A stretch of 64,000 nucleotides of DNA from Clostridium sp. BNL1100 (lineage in GTDB: Bacteria; Bacillota; Clostridia; Acetivibrionales; DSM-1351): NCBI RefSeq assembly GCF_000244875.1, contig NC_016791.1:3229001-3293000 (forward strand), given 5' to 3'. The notes beneath the pieces are model-generated. The model saw only the letters and a list, made by a program, of their open reading frames with translations. It was not told the origin of the DNA and did no database searches. Position numbers and translations under genes: made by a program. Positions 35,031 to 44,119 of the stretch are shown here, in pieces (position 1 is the stretch's first letter; every line of letters begins with the position of its first letter).

Positions 35031-36470
35031 TCAATGGCGAATATATCCACAAGTTTCGATGAATTGCTGTCCTTGCTCAGTCAGAATCCACTGAATTAAC
35101 TTATTTGTATTGGGATTCTTTGAGCCTGCTGTTACAGCATAAACATCAACGGTAAACGGATATTTCTTTTCACGAATGTTTTGGTTCGAAGGTGCTATTC
35201 CGTTAATATTTAACATTTTAATATTACTATTGGGCTTCATTCCGGTTGCAAAATACCTAAAAGAATATCCGATTGCTGAAGTATAGTTTCTATAAGCAGC
35301 TGTCTGACTAATAATTTCACCCATTCCCGATGAATATTCTTCCCAAAGAGGAGTAGGCAATGTCTTGCCGTTCATCACTTTTGCAAGCATTATGGTTTGG
35401 CTACCAGAGTTTTCCGGTCGTTGAAAAGGAAGTATTTTTTCGTTTTTACCACCTAACTTGCTCCAATTAGTTAACTTTTTTTGATAGATGTCTTGAATCT
35501 CCTCAAGGGTCAAATTATCAATCGGATTATCCTTATTTACGAAGAAAACAAATGCTTCCTTCGCTATCGGGGTTAATTCAAATTTTACACCTTTAGATTC
35601 TGCCATTTTAAGTTGTTGCTTTGATGGCTGAGCGCCGAAAAAAATATCAATATTGCCATTTACAAGATGAGTGTATGCTTCAGCAGTTTTCGTGCAAGAA
35701 ACATAATCATTAACACTATTTTCGTCTAATCCCTTATATATTTCTTGAACAATCGAGCCGTAAACAGGATAAGCTGCCGTTGCTCCATCGAGCTTTGGAT
35801 AATTATCGGAAATAGAAATAGTGGGGTTATCATTTAAATTTTTCAGCAAATTATTTGACGAGAAAGGCTGGTATTCAGAAAGATTAACCTCATCATTAAC
35901 CTGTTGAACATTTTTATCATCCGAAAAGACTTTCGTTGTTCTGTCATAATATTGAAATATGGCTGTTCCTGATAGAAAAGCAAATATAAGAGCATATACC
36001 AATATACTTTTATCGAATTTAATTTTCCTTTTTTTAACTATACATGATAAATAAATTGTAATTATCGAAACAATAGTTATAACCGAATTAATAGCAGGAA
36101 AGAGATTATAGTCCCCGCCAAAGGCAAACATAAAGTTTATAACAAAGTAAGGAATGGTAGCTATTTGGAATATACCTGAAAACAAGCTGCTGTCAAAATG
36201 ATATTTAGAAACTCCGTACATAATCACCCAAATTATCATGTAATAAGCATAAGCTTCAAAAATGGGCAATAGAAGTTTTGATGCGCTTTCAGGTGTTTCG
36301 CAGGACTTTATCCATAAAAACCACATCAAACAAAGCAAAAGAATCATAATAAACACACGCATATAGATTATATTAGTCATACCTCCGGCTATTATACCTA
36401 CAGTTGCAACAATCGGAGAAGCAATAAAAGCTAGAATAAAAGTAACTATGTAGTATCTCTTTATATTCAT
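35031..36470 (-). CDS. PstS-like substrate-binding domain fused to an N-terminal membrane domain
   Basis: 479 residues from the ATG at 36470 (AGGGTG 7 nt upstream; the frame extends to a TTG at 36497). About five to six hydrophobic helices fill residues 1-175. An extracytoplasmic periplasmic-binding-protein type 2 domain similar to phosphate-binding PstS follows ([81 protein letters not shown]). No pst genes are adjacent. It may be a membrane-tethered phosphate or anion sensor, or an adhesin-like protein; transport is unlikely without partners. Confidence 0.75.
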   Translation of the reverse strand: MNIKRYYIVTFILAFIASPIVATVGIIAGGMTNIIYMRVFIMILLLCLMWFLWIKSCETPESASKLLLPIFEAYAYYMIIWVIMYGVSKYHFDSSLFSGIFQIATIPYFVINFMFAFGGDYNLFPAINSVITIVSIITIYLSCIVKKRKIKFDKSILVYALIFAFLSGTAIFQYYDRTTKVFSDDKNVQQVNDEVNLSEYQPFSSNNLLKNLNDNPTISISDNYPKLDGATAAYPVYGSIVQEIYKGLDENSVNDYVSCTKTAEAYTHLVNGNIDIFFGAQPSKQQLKMAESKGVKFELTPIAKEAFVFFVNKDNPIDNLTLEEIQDIYQKKLTNWSKLGGKNEKILPFQRPENSGSQTIMLAKVMNGKTLPTPLWEEYSSGMGEIISQTAAYRNYTSAIGYSFRYFATGMKPNSNIKMLNINGIAPSNQNIREKKYPFTVDVYAVTAGSKNPNTNKLIQWILTEQGQQFIETCGYIRH

Positions 36471-36766
36471 ATACACACACCCTAGTAAAAATTTCAATAA
36501 CAGATTTTAAATATAAATAACATTAATTACCAGTTAGTTATCAGATTTTACCGATATGCTACATAGTATCAATAGTTTTACATGTAGTCAAATATTGATT
36601 GTCTTATTTAAATTTTACCGAATTTTTGCTGATTAATGATTAAATGTTATCTCCAGTGTGGGCTTTGGCCGGGAATCTGAATTGACTGTACTATAAGTAA
36701 ATATATTATAAACTTGTTGCAAAATTCTCCCATAATAGATATAATCTTTTTAGGGAAAATTAAATA

Positions 36767-36857
36767 GTTGCCGTGATTTCTAAGTGTTAGCGCACTTAGA
36801 AACTCATGCAGGTGATGTTACCACCCACACGTATGGACTTTCGTCCACCACAGCAAC
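36767..36857 (+). ncRNA. Candidate structured RNA: cloverleaf-like fold in the leader of the next gene
   Basis: An outer stem (GTTGC 36767-36771 with GCAAC 36853-36857, extended by GTG/CAC after a mismatch) encloses three hairpins. These are TTTCTAAGTG/CACTTAGAAA (10 bp, 36777-36802), GGTG/CACC (36811-36825) and TGGAC/GTCCA (36834-36847). No TpsiC or anticodon arm is present, so it is not a tRNA. On the minus strand the last hairpin would carry a GAAA tetraloop, so orientation is not certain. Location 110 nt upstream of a gene with a masked ribosome site favours the plus strand. Confidence 0.5.
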
Positions 36858-36900
36858 CAGTTTTTATTATACTTGGTTTTGCTTCTTTTTGCAATAAAAC

Positions 36901-36972
36901 AAGTGCGTGTAGGGTCACACCTATCCGCACTTTTTAATTTTCCCTCCATTTTTTCTTTGGAGGGAAATATAT
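36901..36972 (+). promoter_or_regulatory. Terminator-like hairpin and ribosome-site-masking hairpin
   Basis: AAGTGCG (36901-36907) pairs with CGCACTT, with an inner TAGG/CCTA pair, followed by TTTTAATTTT. Directly after it TTTCCCTCC pairs perfectly with GGAGGGAAA around an ~11-nt loop, burying the ribosome site of the gene starting at 36971. Together with the upstream RNA this is the layout of a riboswitch-type control region. Confidence 0.6.
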
Positions 36973-37267
36973 GATTTTTAACAATGACGATGCTTTTATG
37001 GGCAGGGAGACTTTCATTAAATCTTGTATGGACAGCAGAATTGATAATTTGAGCGACGATTTCATCAATTCTGCTGCCTATATGGAATTCTCCGATAAGT
37101 ATCAGGACATCTTGAAGAAGCTGGCGAATTTATTGCCTTCTGAGACTTTTGAACTGGTTTTGGAGCTTGACTGCTTAAACGGAAAACTATCCGCCGACAA
37201 TCAGACTTTCTTTTACAAGCAAGGTTTTTTCGACTGCCGAATGCTTTTTAATTTCTTGAGGCGATGA
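36971..37267 (+). CDS. Small protein of unknown function (DUF6809-like)
   Basis: 98 residues, helical, no signal peptide. ATG six nt after GGAGGG. The C-terminal half (YQDILKKLANLLPSETFELVLELDCLNGKL, then FYKQGFFDCRMLFNFL) resembles small Clostridia proteins I associate with DUF6809; this is a weak recollection, not a motif match. It stands alone between two genes on the other strand, behind a highly structured leader. Function unknown. Confidence 0.6.
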   Translation: MIFNNDDAFMGRETFIKSCMDSRIDNLSDDFINSAAYMEFSDKYQDILKKLANLLPSETFELVLELDCLNGKLSADNQTFFYKQGFFDCRMLFNFLRR

Positions 37268-37283
37268 AGTAGCTCTTAGCAAT

Positions 37284-37316
37284 AAATCCTTCAGGCTACT
37301 TATGCCTGTGGGATTT
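37284..37316 (+). terminator. Terminator after the small gene
   Basis: AAATCC/GGATTT and CAGGC/GCCTG pair in one interrupted stem (37284-37316), ending TTTTC, 17 nt past the stop codon. Confidence 0.6.
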
Positions 37317-37434
37317 TCTAATGTTAAGGCATAACAAGTTATATTTCTTCACAGTTTTTATGGAGATTTATTTATAGTAAATATGTGGACGAGCTAAAAA
37401 TTTCATTTTTATTTCTCCATCTTAAATCAAATAT

Positions 37435-37478
37435 AAAAGTAATGCATCTTGATTTTCATACCAAGACACATTACTTTT
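37435..37478. terminator. Terminator downstream of glmS
   Basis: AAAAGTAATG (37435-37444) with CATTACTTTT (37469-37478), plus TCTTG/CAAGA inside. Symmetric, so usable from both strands. Between it and glmS, 37509-37562 holds several TGAGAA/TTCTCA inverted repeats. Confidence 0.65.
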
Positions 37479-37587
37479 AAAGAATTATTTTTGTAGTTCT
37501 AAACTCTATGAGAACTTTCATTCTCAATCTTTTTGAGATATATTCTCAAACTTTATGAGAACCTACCTACACACCTATCCCATCCCA

Positions 37588-39414
37588 CTACTCCACCGTT
37601 ACACTCTTAGCAAGATTCCTTGGCTTATCAACATCGCAACCCTTTTCTATTGCCATGTAGTAAGCAAATAGTTGTAACGGGGTAACTGCTGAAATTGGAG
37701 CAGTTAGTGAGTCCACGTCTGGTATGGTTATTACAGTGTCTGCTGTCTTTCGCAGTTCCTCTGCATGCTTTTCCTGTGTAATAGCGAGAACCACGGCACC
37801 TCTGGCCTTAACCTCACGGATATTACTTACCATTTTGTCAAACAGGGTATCCTGAGTCATTGGGCAAACAACAAGAGTTCCTTTTTCAATAAGTGCAATT
37901 GTTCCGTGCTTCAATTCGCCACCTGCGTATGCCTCCGAGTGAATGTATGAGATTTCCTTTAGCTTTAACGAGCCTTCCAATGAGAGAGCGTAGTCAAGGC
38001 CTCTTCCGATAAAGAATATACTCTTGGCATTGTAATGCTGATGAGCAAATTTCTGTATATCGTCCTTATTCTCCAGTATCTTTTCAATATCGTTTGGAAT
38101 CTCTTTTAGCTGATTTAGAACAGCGTCGGCTTCCTCTTTTGTGATTGTACCCTTTTTAAGCCCAAGCTCAAGAGCCACCATATAGAGAGCCGCCAACTGG
38201 GTATTGTATGCTTTTGTTGATGCAACTGCAATTTCAGGCCCTGCCCATGTGTATAGAACGTCATCTGAATCACGTGCAATAGAGCTACCTACAACATTAA
38301 CTATAGATAGAATTCTTGCTCCCCTTTTCTTTGACTCACGTAGTGCAAACAGGGTATCCAGAGTTTCTCCCGACTGGCTTATTATTATTGTCATATTCTT
38401 ATCAGAAATAAGAGGGTCACGGTAACGGAATTCAGATGCAACATCTACTTCTACCGGGATTCTGCAAAGCTTTTCAATAGTGTATTTTCCTATAACACCT
38501 GCATGATATGCCGTTCCACAGGCAACGATATAGATTTTTTCCAGCTTGTTAATATCTTCCTCGGTAATTGTAACATTATCAAGAACCAGTCCACCGTCCT
38601 TTAAACGAGGATTTATAGTATCCCTTATAACCTTTGGTTCTTCATACATTTCCTTCATCATAAAATGCTCGTAGCCACCCTTTTCAGCAGCTTCTACATC
38701 CCAGTTTACCTTGAAAATCTCTTTATCAACAGGAGCGCCAAGGCTATTGAATACCTGTACGCTATCTCTTGTGAGAATGGCAACTTCCTTGTCCTCAAGA
38801 ATATAAATATTTCTTGTATATTCAAGAATTGCAGGAATATCCGAAGCAATGAAGTTTTCACCTTCCCCAAGACCTATAATCAAAGGACTGTCTTTTCTCG
38901 CACATACAAACATATTCTCATCGTCCTTGCAAAGTACTCCCAGCGCATAGGACCCTTCGATTTCATCAATTGCCTTCATTACTGCATCTACAAGGTCTCC
39001 ATCGTAGTAATATTCCACAAGGTGTGCAATAACTTCGGTATCAGTCTCTGATCTAAAAACATATCCCTGACCCTTTAAAAACTCTTTTATTTGCATATAG
39101 TTCTCAATAATTCCGTTATGGACAACAACTATTTCACCAGACTGACTTATGTGTGGGTGTGAATTAACATCGTTAGGCTCGCCGTGAGTAGCCCATCTGG
39201 TATGACCGATTCCCATACAACCGTTTAACTTCTCTGATTCAAGCTTTTCTTCCAGACATGCAAGTCTGCCCTTGCACTTGATAACCTTTAAAATTCCGCC
39301 CTCATTAACAGAGACACCTGCTGAATCATATCCTCTGTATTCAAGCTTTGACAATCCATTTATAAGAACAGGTACTGCTTTTCTATTTCCAATATATCCA
39401 ACTATTCCGCACAT
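37588..39414 (-). CDS. glmS: Glutamine-fructose-6-phosphate aminotransferase
   Basis: 608 residues, full length. N-terminal glutaminase with Cys2 nucleophile (MCGIVGYIG), then two SIS sugar-isomerase domains (ISQSGETLDTLFALRESKKRGA; EGSLKLKEISYIHSEAYAGGELKHG) and the typical C-terminus ending KPRNLAKSVTVE. It makes glucosamine-6-phosphate for the cell wall. ATG behind AGAAGGAGAATTAAT. Expression is governed by the glmS ribozyme ~250 nt upstream; glmM is 1.7 kb away in the same orientation. Confidence 0.97.
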   Translation of the reverse strand: MCGIVGYIGNRKAVPVLINGLSKLEYRGYDSAGVSVNEGGILKVIKCKGRLACLEEKLESEKLNGCMGIGHTRWATHGEPNDVNSHPHISQSGEIVVVHNGIIENYMQIKEFLKGQGYVFRSETDTEVIAHLVEYYYDGDLVDAVMKAIDEIEGSYALGVLCKDDENMFVCARKDSPLIIGLGEGENFIASDIPAILEYTRNIYILEDKEVAILTRDSVQVFNSLGAPVDKEIFKVNWDVEAAEKGGYEHFMMKEMYEEPKVIRDTINPRLKDGGLVLDNVTITEEDINKLEKIYIVACGTAYHAGVIGKYTIEKLCRIPVEVDVASEFRYRDPLISDKNMTIIISQSGETLDTLFALRESKKRGARILSIVNVVGSSIARDSDDVLYTWAGPEIAVASTKAYNTQLAALYMVALELGLKKGTITKEEADAVLNQLKEIPNDIEKILENKDDIQKFAHQHYNAKSIFFIGRGLDYALSLEGSLKLKEISYIHSEAYAGGELKHGTIALIEKGTLVVCPMTQDTLFDKMVSNIREVKARGAVVLAITQEKHAEELRKTADTVITIPDVDSLTAPISAVTPLQLFAYYMAIEKGCDVDKPRNLAKSVTVE

Positions 39415-39663
39415 ATTAATTCTCCTTCTATATTTGTTAGTTTACATAATTATTCCTTGTTTCAACGGTTTTAGCTAACTATAAACTTTATTAAACGTAC
39501 TTTTACCCAAAAAAAGATACACTTTCCCCTTAGTACAGGCGAAAAAACAACGCAAAAATAACGCATCAGTGTAAAAAAGGGCAAAACTAAAACACCCTCC
39601 CAATTTCTAAAAAACAATATTAAATTTTTATATATAATGAATTTTATAAGATATAATACAGGA

Positions 39664-39834
39664 TCAGTTACATGAGACCATTTTGTTTTTGCAGTCGCCT
39701 GCAAGCTTTGTTTTGTCTCTCTCGACCGTAACAGCCGGAAGGTATCCGCCGAATCTTTCGATACGACACACGTTGGTTTGTGCATCGCTTCCTTCTCCTC
39801 GTCAACAGACTTATATAAAATCTGTCCTGGCGCC
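39664..39834 (-). ncRNA. glmS ribozyme/riboswitch
   Basis: Minus-strand core motifs of the glucosamine-6-phosphate-activated self-cleaving ribozyme appear in order. They are GGCGCCAGGACAG with the cleavage site before the GCGCC at 39833, GUUGACGAGGAGAAGGAAGCG, UUCGGCGGAUACCUUCCGGCUG, and a closing GUUAC...GUAAC stem ending near 39664. It self-cleaves when glucosamine-6-phosphate is high, destabilising glmS mRNA. The hypothetical frame overlapping it is not a gene. Confidence 0.93.
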
Positions 39835-39916
39835 TTTTTAATTCAATCTAATCCTGCCTTTTTTCTCACCCCCTTAGTATCCAGTTATTTCTTAAAATCA
39901 TTCACATCTATACTAC

Positions 39917-39946
39917 AATATATTATATATACTATAAAATTGTCAA
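39917..39946 (-). promoter_or_regulatory. glmS promoter
   Basis: TTGACA (39941-39946), 18-nt spacer, TATATT (39917-39922), ~80 nt upstream of the ribozyme cleavage site. Confidence 0.65.
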
Positions 39947-39984
39947 CACAATTCACAGTTTTTTAACTTTTGTGGGTAATTATA

Positions 39985-40977
39985 CTAGGACTTATCCGGA
40001 TTATAACCCAGAAGCGGAGTCAGGTCATGACCTCCCATATCCTTTATATACACTGTAATAGGTGTTTTATTGCCGTCAACGGGAACACCGTTTTTGTCCT
40101 CCGGGTAAACCTTTTTACCGCCAAACAACTGTGCGACGCCTTTTGGACCAAGCAAATGAGCCCCTGCCAGTAGACCTGATGCGGTTATATATACTCCGCA
40201 CTTTGTTTCGCCAATATGCTTTTTATATGGCTTGATATATCCCCATACCTTTGCAAGAAAAGCCAGAAATGCTGTCTCCTGAGCCTCTTCATTGTTTAAA
40301 AAGTCTTTCTTACTGAACACATTATACTTATTGGCCAAGTCACTCCACATTCCTTCAAAATTATTATCCCCGTCTACTCTGTAGGCACCTTTCTCAACTT
40401 TTTCATAATAGAAGCCTGCATCTGCCAGCGCTAATTCACCCATTTGGTATTTTCCAAGGTATCCCAGTCCATTTACAACTTTATAGTCTCCGCTGGATTC
40501 ATGGTCTGCAAGTTTTTTTAGAAAGTCTTCAAAGCTTTTAATTCCTGCCAATAAACCTTTGCTCTTCTCCAAAGCCTTCTCAGCAGTGATTATTGCTCCG
40601 GATAAAGCAGCATTAATATTAGCCATGGTTATTTTATTTTGTGCAGTAGTTACATTTTTTGCAGTAACATTATTTAATAACAGTACCCCGTTTGCAAGCT
40701 TTATGGAAGCCTCCAAACCTTTTATTGCATTTTGTACGGCTGTTGAACTTTTTTTATCAATTGCATTATTAACAAGTGCACAGAATTTTTTTAACTGGGT
40801 AATTTCCTTTTGAGACGTTAAAACAGCGGTTTTGACTGTCTCGTCTTCCTTAGTGGTTTTGCCGGCTGCTTTTGCTGAAGTTACAGTCTTTTGAGCCAAT
40901 ATTTTATTTTGAAAATTTCTGTTTCCTCTTCCGGATACTGCTTCTATATTTTTATCTGTTTTATCATTTTTTTGCAT
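39985..40977 (-). CDS. Lysozyme-like/transglycosylase-domain protein, non-secreted
   Basis: 330 residues, no signal peptide. Residues ~1-145 are a low-complexity Ala/Lys/Thr-rich helical region. Residues ~148-250 look like a lysozyme-type fold with a possible catalytic Glu (FLKKLADHESSGDY) followed by GYLGKYQMGELALADAGFY, as in phage tail lysozymes and resuscitation-type muramidases. A cytoplasmic muramidase without a Sec signal suggests release by lysis, a phage-like origin, or non-classical export. No phage genes flank it. Confidence 0.6.
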   Translation of the reverse strand: MQKNDKTDKNIEAVSGRGNRNFQNKILAQKTVTSAKAAGKTTKEDETVKTAVLTSQKEITQLKKFCALVNNAIDKKSSTAVQNAIKGLEASIKLANGVLLLNNVTAKNVTTAQNKITMANINAALSGAIITAEKALEKSKGLLAGIKSFEDFLKKLADHESSGDYKVVNGLGYLGKYQMGELALADAGFYYEKVEKGAYRVDGDNNFEGMWSDLANKYNVFSKKDFLNNEEAQETAFLAFLAKVWGYIKPYKKHIGETKCGVYITASGLLAGAHLLGPKGVAQLFGGKKVYPEDKNGVPVDGNKTPITVYIKDMGGHDLTPLLGYNPDKS

Positions 40978-41044
40978 AATAGTCCCTCCAAAAATACTTA
41001 TCTAATTTATAAGTAAATTTAAAAGGACATTTAACACCCAAAAA

Positions 41045-41089
41045 ACAAAAAAATAGAAGGGCGGAAAAATCTTTCCCACTCCTCCTATT
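41045..41089 (-). terminator. Terminator of the cdaA-glmM operon
   Basis: On the minus strand ATAGGAGG...GGGAAA pairs with TTTCC...CCTTCTAT with small bulges, then seven T. It lies ~11 nt past the glmM stop codon. Confidence 0.75.
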
Positions 41090-41099
41090 ATGTATACCT

Positions 41100-42449
41100 T
41101 TAAGACAGTCTTCCTTCAATAACTCTTACGAGTTCCTTTGCACGTCTGGTAATAATATCCTTTTTCTTGCCTTCAATCATTACTCTTACCAAAGGCTCGG
41201 TTCCTGAAGGTCTAATAAGGACTCTTCCTTCTCCCTTGAACTCGTCCTCAAGCTCCTTGCACATCTTCTTGATTACTTCGTCGTCCAGGTATTTATACTT
41301 CTTTTCATTGGTTACCTTTGCATTTATCAATACCTGAGGCAATATCTGCATTACTCCCGCAAGCTCTGAAAGCTTTTTACCCGAATCTTTTAAAACCTTC
41401 AGCAGCTGAACGGCAGTTAAAAGTCCGTCTCCTGTAGTATTGTGGTCCAGGAATATAATATGGCCGGACTGCTCACCGCCAAGCATATATCCTTTATTGA
41501 GCATTTCTTCCAGAACGTATCTGTCTCCAACCTTTGTTTTCTCAATAGTAAGGCCGTTATTTTTAGCCATAATATCAAGACCCATGTTGCTCATAACTGT
41601 AGCCACAACTGTATTTTGAGCCAGCATACCTTTATCCTTCAGGTACAAGCCTATAATAGCCATTATCTGGTCGCCGTCTACAATATTACCGTTTTCATCA
41701 ACAGCAAGAACTCTGTCAGCATCGCCGTCAAAAGCAAGACCTATGTCAGCCTTTATCTCCTTTACATACGCCTGAAGCTGCTGCATATGTGTAGAACCGC
41801 ACCCGCTGTTTATATTTGTTCCGTCAGGTTCATTATTTATAACACTCACTTCTGCCTTTAAATCAAACAGTGCCATAGGAGCCGCTTGAAATGATGCCCC
41901 ATTTGCGCAATCAATTGCTACCTTTATTCCTTCAAGGTCACCTGTAATAGTTCCCTTTACGAAGTTTACGTAATCTTCGAGAGCATTTTCCTGATAGCAT
42001 TTGAATCCAATATTCTGTCCTACCGGCTTAGGCAAATCTTCACCGTCATTTTGTATTATTTCTTCAATTTTATCTTCAATAGCATCAGGCAGCTTATACC
42101 CGTTTGAATTGAAAAACTTTATTCCGTTATATTCAAAAGGGTTATGTGAAGCTGAAATAACAACACCCGCATCGGCATCATACTGTCTTGTAAGGTACGC
42201 TATTGCAGGAGTTGGAATTACTCCAAGGCTGACAACCTGCGCTCCTACAGAACAAATTCCCGAAATCAGAGCAGCTTCCAGCATATCCCCTGATATTCTT
42301 GTATCCATACCAACAAGTATTTTAGGTGTATGCTTGGTTTCTCCGGTAAGTACGTAAGCGCCTGCCTGGCCAAGTTGATATGCAAGTTTTGGAGTCAATT
42401 CAAGATTTGCAACACCTCTGACCCCGTCAGTTCCAAATAATCTTCCCAT
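41100..42449 (-). CDS. glmM: Phosphoglucosamine mutase
   Basis: 449 residues from the ATG at 42449 (GGAGG 5 nt upstream; the frame opens at an upstream TTG). Motifs: [12 protein letters not shown], phospho-Ser loop [14 protein letters not shown], metal loop AFDGDADRV, sugar loop GEQSGHII, phosphate loop [12 protein letters not shown]. It converts glucosamine-6-phosphate to glucosamine-1-phosphate. It ends the conserved cdaA-cdaR-(FAD)-glmM operon, where GlmM is known in other Firmicutes to bind and inhibit the c-di-AMP cyclase CdaA. Confidence 0.97.
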   Translation of the reverse strand: MGRLFGTDGVRGVANLELTPKLAYQLGQAGAYVLTGETKHTPKILVGMDTRISGDMLEAALISGICSVGAQVVSLGVIPTPAIAYLTRQYDADAGVVISASHNPFEYNGIKFFNSNGYKLPDAIEDKIEEIIQNDGEDLPKPVGQNIGFKCYQENALEDYVNFVKGTITGDLEGIKVAIDCANGASFQAAPMALFDLKAEVSVINNEPDGTNINSGCGSTHMQQLQAYVKEIKADIGLAFDGDADRVLAVDENGNIVDGDQIMAIIGLYLKDKGMLAQNTVVATVMSNMGLDIMAKNNGLTIEKTKVGDRYVLEEMLNKGYMLGGEQSGHIIFLDHNTTGDGLLTAVQLLKVLKDSGKKLSELAGVMQILPQVLINAKVTNEKKYKYLDDEVIKKMCKELEDEFKGEGRVLIRPSGTEPLVRVMIEGKKKDIITRRAKELVRVIEGRLS

Positions 42450-42528
42450 TTTATCCTCCAAGTTCCATTTATTTCGAATTTAACTTTCATTATATAATAT
42501 ATCATCTTTTAATATGTTATTAATAGTT

Positions 42529-44115
42529 CTATTTCGGAATTGCATAAGTTTTAATAATTTGTTCTGCTATCCGTATTCCGTCCACAGCCGCACTTACTAT
42601 TCCACCAGCGTATCCTGCTCCCTCGCCTGCCGGGTAAAGTCCCTGCAAATCAACACATTCAAGCTTATCGTTTCTTGGAATTCTCACCGGAGATGAGGTT
42701 CTTGTCTCAACACCTGTAAGCAATGCATCCTTCATGCCAAACCCTTTTAACCTTCTGTCAAAATAGCTTATTGACTGTTTCATACTATCCGTAACATAAT
42801 TCGGCAGACAATTATTAATATCTGCACATCGGGTTTCTCCGGTATAGCTGGGCTTTACACTGCCAAGTCCTCCTGTCCTTCCCTCCAGAAAATCCTCAAG
42901 CCTTTGCACGGGAGCACTATTATTTCTTCCTCCTGTTTCAAAAGCAAGCCTTTCCCATTTTCTCTGGAACTCAATTCCTGCAAGAGGGTGCTGTGTTCCA
43001 AAATCCCCGGGCCCTACAGAAACCACCAATGCACTGTTAGCATTATCCTTGTCCCGTTTGAATTCACTCATACCATTGGTAACTATAGTGTCCGTCTCAG
43101 AAGCTGAGGCGACAACTACTCCGCCGGGACACATACAAAAGGAATATGCCGTACGCTCCAAAAATTTGCAGAAAAGCTGGTAATCTGCCGGCCCTAGTGC
43201 CGGGTGCCCTGCTGCATCGCCATATTGTGCCGTGTTTATAACCTCTTGAGGATGTTCTATTCTCACCCCAATTGAAAATGGCTTCTGTACAAAGGTAATA
43301 CCCCTTCTATACAGCATTTCAAAGGTATCCCTTGCACTGTGTCCAATAGCCAGTACTACAGCATTTGTGTCTATAAATGAGTTGGTGTTGGTGTAAACCC
43401 CACAGATTTCTCCATTTAGGTTCTTAACATCTACCATCTTCGTATTAAAAAGAACAGTTCCCCCAAGACGTTCAATTTCCATTCTCATTTGCACTACAAT
43501 ATTCTTTAGAATATCTGTACCAATGTGGGGTTTTGCTTTGTATAATATTTCGTCAGGTGCACCAAACTTGTGAAATTCACTAAGAACCTTTTCGCACCTT
43601 GCATCATTTATTCTGGTTGTAAGCTTCCCATCGGAGAAAGTACCTGCTCCCCCTTCACCGAACTGTACATTGGTTTCGGTATCAAGGTTTCCACTATTCC
43701 AGTAAGTAGCCACCTTTTCGGTACGCTCACTGACATTCCCGCCTCGTTCAATTACAATGGGCCTGTAACCGTTCTGGGCTAGGATAAGTGCACAGAAAAG
43801 ACCGGCAGGGCCGGTTCCTACTACAAGAAGTCTACCCTGTATTGGTTTATTTCCCGGAAATAATTCTTCCTCCGGTAATTCATCAAGGATTCGAATGTCC
43901 TTATCGGCAGGTATTTTGACATTATCAACAAGCTCACAAGAAACCGAGTAGACAAAACGTATGCCAGGTTTTTTCCTGGCATCTGTTGATTGTTTTACTA
44001 TTTTTATATTTTTAACTAAATTGGTGTTTATTCTAAGCTTTTGTAGCACCTGATGTTCAAGTTCCTTTTGTTCTCCATCAAGCGTTGTTACCAGATTTGA
44101 TATTAAAATTTTCAT
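42529..44115 (-). CDS. FAD-dependent oxidoreductase, COG2509 (uncharacterised dehydrogenase)
   Basis: 528 residues. Rossmann FAD motif VVGTGPAGLFCALILAQNG near 98-116, preceded by an N-terminal ~90-residue domain, then FGEGGAGTFSDGKLTTR, VLAIGHSARDTFEML and a C-terminal YPAGEGAGYAGGIVSAAVDGIRIAEQ. COG2509 proteins are widespread in Clostridia and often sit in the glmM operon; their substrate is unknown. It starts 5 nt after cdaR. Cytoplasmic. Confidence 0.85.
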   Translation of the reverse strand: MKILISNLVTTLDGEQKELEHQVLQKLRINTNLVKNIKIVKQSTDARKKPGIRFVYSVSCELVDNVKIPADKDIRILDELPEEELFPGNKPIQGRLLVVGTGPAGLFCALILAQNGYRPIVIERGGNVSERTEKVATYWNSGNLDTETNVQFGEGGAGTFSDGKLTTRINDARCEKVLSEFHKFGAPDEILYKAKPHIGTDILKNIVVQMRMEIERLGGTVLFNTKMVDVKNLNGEICGVYTNTNSFIDTNAVVLAIGHSARDTFEMLYRRGITFVQKPFSIGVRIEHPQEVINTAQYGDAAGHPALGPADYQLFCKFLERTAYSFCMCPGGVVVASASETDTIVTNGMSEFKRDKDNANSALVVSVGPGDFGTQHPLAGIEFQRKWERLAFETGGRNNSAPVQRLEDFLEGRTGGLGSVKPSYTGETRCADINNCLPNYVTDSMKQSISYFDRRLKGFGMKDALLTGVETRTSSPVRIPRNDKLECVDLQGLYPAGEGAGYAGGIVSAAVDGIRIAEQIIKTYAIPK

Positions 44116-44119
44116 GTTT

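Noticed and set aside
36767-36857. Cloverleaf taken as a possible tRNA
   Set aside because: No TpsiC loop, anticodon arm or acceptor CCA position, and stem lengths are wrong.
37509-37562. CRISPR-like repeats
   Set aside because: Repeat units are 6-9 bp, inverted rather than direct, with no spacers of regular length; no cas genes in the window.
39471-39785. 104-codon minus-strand frame upstream of glmS
   Set aside because: It coincides with the glmS ribozyme; the sequence is explained by conserved RNA motifs.
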